DNA of 8,603 nucleotides from NCBI GenBank assembly GCA_019232735.1, contig JAFANL010000254.1, positions 1-8,603 on the forward strand, written 5' to 3'. Numbering within the stretch: the first letter of the stretch is position 1; every line of letters starts with the position of its first letter. The translations under genes were made by a program, and so were the position numbers. Shown here piece by piece: positions 7,091 through 8,603 of the stretch. Source of the DNA: Aquitalea sp. (GTDB lineage Bacteria > Pseudomonadota > Gammaproteobacteria > Burkholderiales > Chromobacteriaceae). The notes below the pieces were generated by a model. That model was given only the letters and a program-made list of their open reading frames with translations. It did not search any database and had not been told where the DNA came from.

Positions 7091-7867
7091 ATGACGGGTG
7101 ATATGGTGGACACCATTGCGCAATGGCAGGGGAAAATGCGCCCGGACAGCATCGATGCCCTGCTGGCCGGCGTGGCCCCGCTGCTGCCGGTGCTGGACCT
7201 CATCCCCAATGCCGCCATCTTCATCAAGGACAGGCAGGCACGCTATCTGTGCGCCAACCGGACGCTGGTGGAACGCTGCGGCTTGAAAAGCCTGCAACCC
7301 TTGCTGGGCAAGACCAGCGCCCAGGTGTTTCCATCCCAGCTGGGACCGGCGTATACCGAACAGGACATGCAGGTGCTGATGGAGGGACTGGTGCTGGAAA
7401 ACCAGCTGGAGCTGCATCTGTACAAAAGCCGGGAGCCGGGCTGGTGCCTGACCTACAAGTGGCCGCTGTACAATCCGCGACAGGAAATCATCGGGCTGAT
7501 CGGTATTTCCCTCGACCTGCAATCCGCCAGCAAGACCCACCCGGCCTACAAGCAGCTGGTCGCCGTGGACGAGCACATCCGCAAGCACTTCAACCGCCCC
7601 GTCAGCATGGAAGAACTGACACGGATTGCCGGCGTTTCCGCCGCCCAGCTGGAACGCTACTGCAAGAAAGTCTTCCACCTGACACCACGCCAGATGATTC
7701 ACAAAGCCAGGCTGGAACACGCGCATCGCCTGCTGCATACCACCATGGCCATCACCGAGGTGGCACTGCAATGCGGCTATACCGACCACAGCGCCTTCAG
7801 CCGCCAGTTCAAGGCGCTGACCGGCTTTACCCCACGCCAGTACCGGCAGGCGACGCAAAGCCGCTGA
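7091..7867 (+). CDS. PAS-domain AraC family transcriptional regulator
   Basis: This 258-residue cytoplasmic regulator has a sensory domain followed by an AraC/XylS DNA-binding domain. Residues about 30-142 look like a PAS fold, from LDLIPNAAIFIKDRQARYLCANRTL through GKTSAQVFP to the closing strands WPLYNPRQEIIGLIGISLDL. Residues about 155-252 are a double helix-turn-helix: the first is around VSMEELTRIAGVSAAQLERY, then the linker helix MIHKARLEHAHRLL, then ITEVALQCGYTDHSAFSRQF and the family signature FKALTGFTPRQYR. The ATG at 7091 has GGAG about 8 nt upstream. Divergence from the hydroxyproline operon implies local control, probably activation in response to hydroxyproline or a pathway intermediate bound by the PAS domain. 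That ligand is inferred. The start of the gene contains a 14-bp palindrome, possibly an autoregulatory site. Confidence 0.9.
   Translation: MTGDMVDTIAQWQGKMRPDSIDALLAGVAPLLPVLDLIPNAAIFIKDRQARYLCANRTLVERCGLKSLQPLLGKTSAQVFPSQLGPAYTEQDMQVLMEGLVLENQLELHLYKSREPGWCLTYKWPLYNPRQEIIGLIGISLDLQSASKTHPAYKQLVAVDEHIRKHFNRPVSMEELTRIAGVSAAQLERYCKKVFHLTPRQMIHKARLEHAHRLLHTTMAITEVALQCGYTDHSAFSRQFKALTGFTPRQYRQATQSR
7113..7126. promoter_or_regulatory. Perfect 14-bp palindrome within regulator codons 8-12
   Basis: The sequence CCATTGCGCAATGG is a perfect palindrome lying 22 bp inside the regulator gene. Its right half, with the two preceding bases, repeats the 10-mer TGCGCAATGG found at 6846-6855 in the control region. 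A position just past the start codon would suit autorepression. It encodes an ordinary peptide (TIAQW), so coding constraint alone does not obviously explain the symmetry. Confidence 0.4.
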
Positions 7868-7904
7868 GCTTGAGTCCCCCTCGCCGCTGAGTCGGATGCA
7901 CGCA

Positions 7905-7932
7905 GGCCGTGCCGCCCGGCAAGGCCACGGCC
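7905..7932 (+). other. GC-rich hairpin downstream of the regulator
   Basis: ggccgtg (7905-7911) pairs with cacggcc (7926-7932), with two further base pairs possible past a one-base bulge. It lies 37 nt after the regulator stop. No T-run follows (the next bases are acggccataaaac), so it is at best a weak or rho-assisted terminator. A short tandem ggccac repeat (7923-7938) contributes to the right arm. The rest of the 188-bp gap up to 8056 shows no clear promoter. Confidence 0.3.
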
Positions 7933-8055
7933 ACGGCCATAAAACAGGATGGCCATGCAGCAGTAGTGCTATCGTGGCAGAACACCGCGCGCCATCAGCC
8001 TCTCACTGGTCAGCCACGCGGCATGGACAGCGGCTTCATCTGCGGGAGTCACTCA

Positions 8056-8603
8056 ATGAAAATTGCAGTTATATCCGATATCCACGGCAATCTTGGCGCA
8101 CTGGACGCTGTCCTTGCCGATATCCGCCAGCGCGGTGTCGATCTCACCGTCAATCTGGGCGACATTCTTTCCGGCGCCTTGCAAGCCCGCGAAACCGCCG
8201 AGCGCCTGATGGCACTGGAGCTGCCCACCATCAGGGGCAATCACGAACGGCAGGTCCTGACCGAAGATCCGCTGCACATGGGCCCCTCCGACAAAATGGC
8301 CGCGTCGACCATACTGCCGCTGCAAGGTGCATGGTTGCAGAGCCTGCCGGAAACCCTGGCCCTGTTTGATGATGTCCGGCTGGTGCATGGCACGCCGGAT
8401 AGCGATCTGGACTACTTCCTGGAAACGGTCACCGCCACCGGCTGCCGCCCGGCCACACGACAAGAAGTCCACCAGCGGGCAGCAAGCTGCAACGCCGCCT
8501 TGATCTTGTGTGGGCATACGCATATGCCGCGCAGCATGCGGCTGGATGATGGCCGCCTGATCGTCAACCCGGGCAGTGTCGGGCTGCAAGCCTATGAGGA
8601 CGA
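8056..8603 (+). CDS. Metallophosphoesterase (YfcE/calcineurin-like), 3' truncated by window end
   Basis: The ATG at 8056 has GGGAG 7 nt upstream and opens a frame that runs off the window after 182 codons. The motifs of a dinuclear metal phosphoesterase appear in order: DIHGN (Asp8, His10), GD (Asp36), GNHE (Asn62, His63), VHG (His111) and GHTH (His154, His156), followed by NPGSVG. All metal-ligand positions are intact. The short single-domain layout and NPGSVG match the YfcE/MJ0936-type subgroup, which hydrolyses phosphodiesters in vitro; the physiological substrate is unknown. Little of the protein is likely missing, since NPGSVG lies near the C-terminal part of such proteins. It follows the regulator on the same strand after 188 bp with its own ribosome site and appears unrelated to hydroxyproline use. 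Confidence 0.9.
   Translation, partial: MKIAVISDIHGNLGALDAVLADIRQRGVDLTVNLGDILSGALQARETAERLMALELPTIRGNHERQVLTEDPLHMGPSDKMAASTILPLQGAWLQSLPETLALFDDVRLVHGTPDSDLDYFLETVTATGCRPATRQEVHQRAASCNAALILCGHTHMPRSMRLDDGRLIVNPGSVGLQAYED

Noticed and set aside
5814..7094. Plus-strand open frame of 426 codons opposite the epimerase
   Set aside because: The opposite strand gives a full proline-racemase-family protein with both catalytic cysteines; this frame has no recognisable domain.
6797..7858. Minus-strand open frame of 353 codons opposite the regulator
   Set aside because: Antisense to the PAS-AraC gene and across the promoter region; no domain, while the sense strand gives a clear AraC protein.
7896..8369. 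Plus-strand open frame of 157 codons before and over the metallophosphoesterase
   Set aside because: It is out of frame with the metallophosphoesterase motifs, and its composition is that of a shifted reading of that gene.

Overview
The window holds a compact catabolic gene cluster for trans-4-hydroxy-L-proline (from collagen and plant cell-wall hydroxyproline). It lies between two unrelated, truncated neighbours. The DNA is GC-rich and tightly packed, with Shine-Dalgarno sites before nearly every gene, as expected of a proteobacterium. The mix of a LivK-type binding protein, a PAS-AraC regulator and a single-subunit D-hydroxyproline dehydrogenase suggests a betaproteobacterium, possibly of the Chromobacterium/Aquitalea group. 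That placement is a guess from protein character, not a search result.

Layout. At 2-541 (+) is the 3' end of a DJ-1/PfpI-like gene. A rho-independent terminator read on the minus strand (590-629) separates it from a minus-strand operon running from about 6800 down to 681. In transcription order the operon encodes 4-hydroxyproline 2-epimerase (6800-5877), a DHDPS-family deaminase (5814-4867), 2-oxoglutarate semialdehyde dehydrogenase (4769-3198), a DadA-like FAD D-hydroxyproline dehydrogenase (3194-1932) and a LivK-type periplasmic binding protein (1829-681). Divergent to it, across a 290-bp control region, is a PAS-AraC regulator (7091-7867, +). At 8056 (+) a metallophosphoesterase gene begins and runs off the window.

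How the genes work together. The binding protein probably captures hydroxyproline or a related amino acid in the periplasm, although no permease or ATPase gene is present here. The epimerase makes cis-4-hydroxy-D-proline. The flavoenzyme oxidises it to Delta1-pyrroline-4-hydroxy-2-carboxylate. The deaminase converts that to 2-oxoglutarate semialdehyde, and the aldehyde dehydrogenase yields 2-oxoglutarate for the TCA cycle. All four enzymatic steps are present and the catalytic residues I could check are intact. The regulator probably senses a pathway compound and controls the divergent operon.

The least explained feature is a shared CCATTGC/GCAATGG element. It occurs as an inverted repeat in the control region (6849-6857 and 6890-6898) and as a perfect 14-bp palindrome inside the start of the regulator gene (7113-7126), making it a candidate operator set. 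The operon also has hairpins in two of its internal gaps. I see no mobile element, CRISPR array, tRNA or rRNA, and no evidence of a wholly new type of system.
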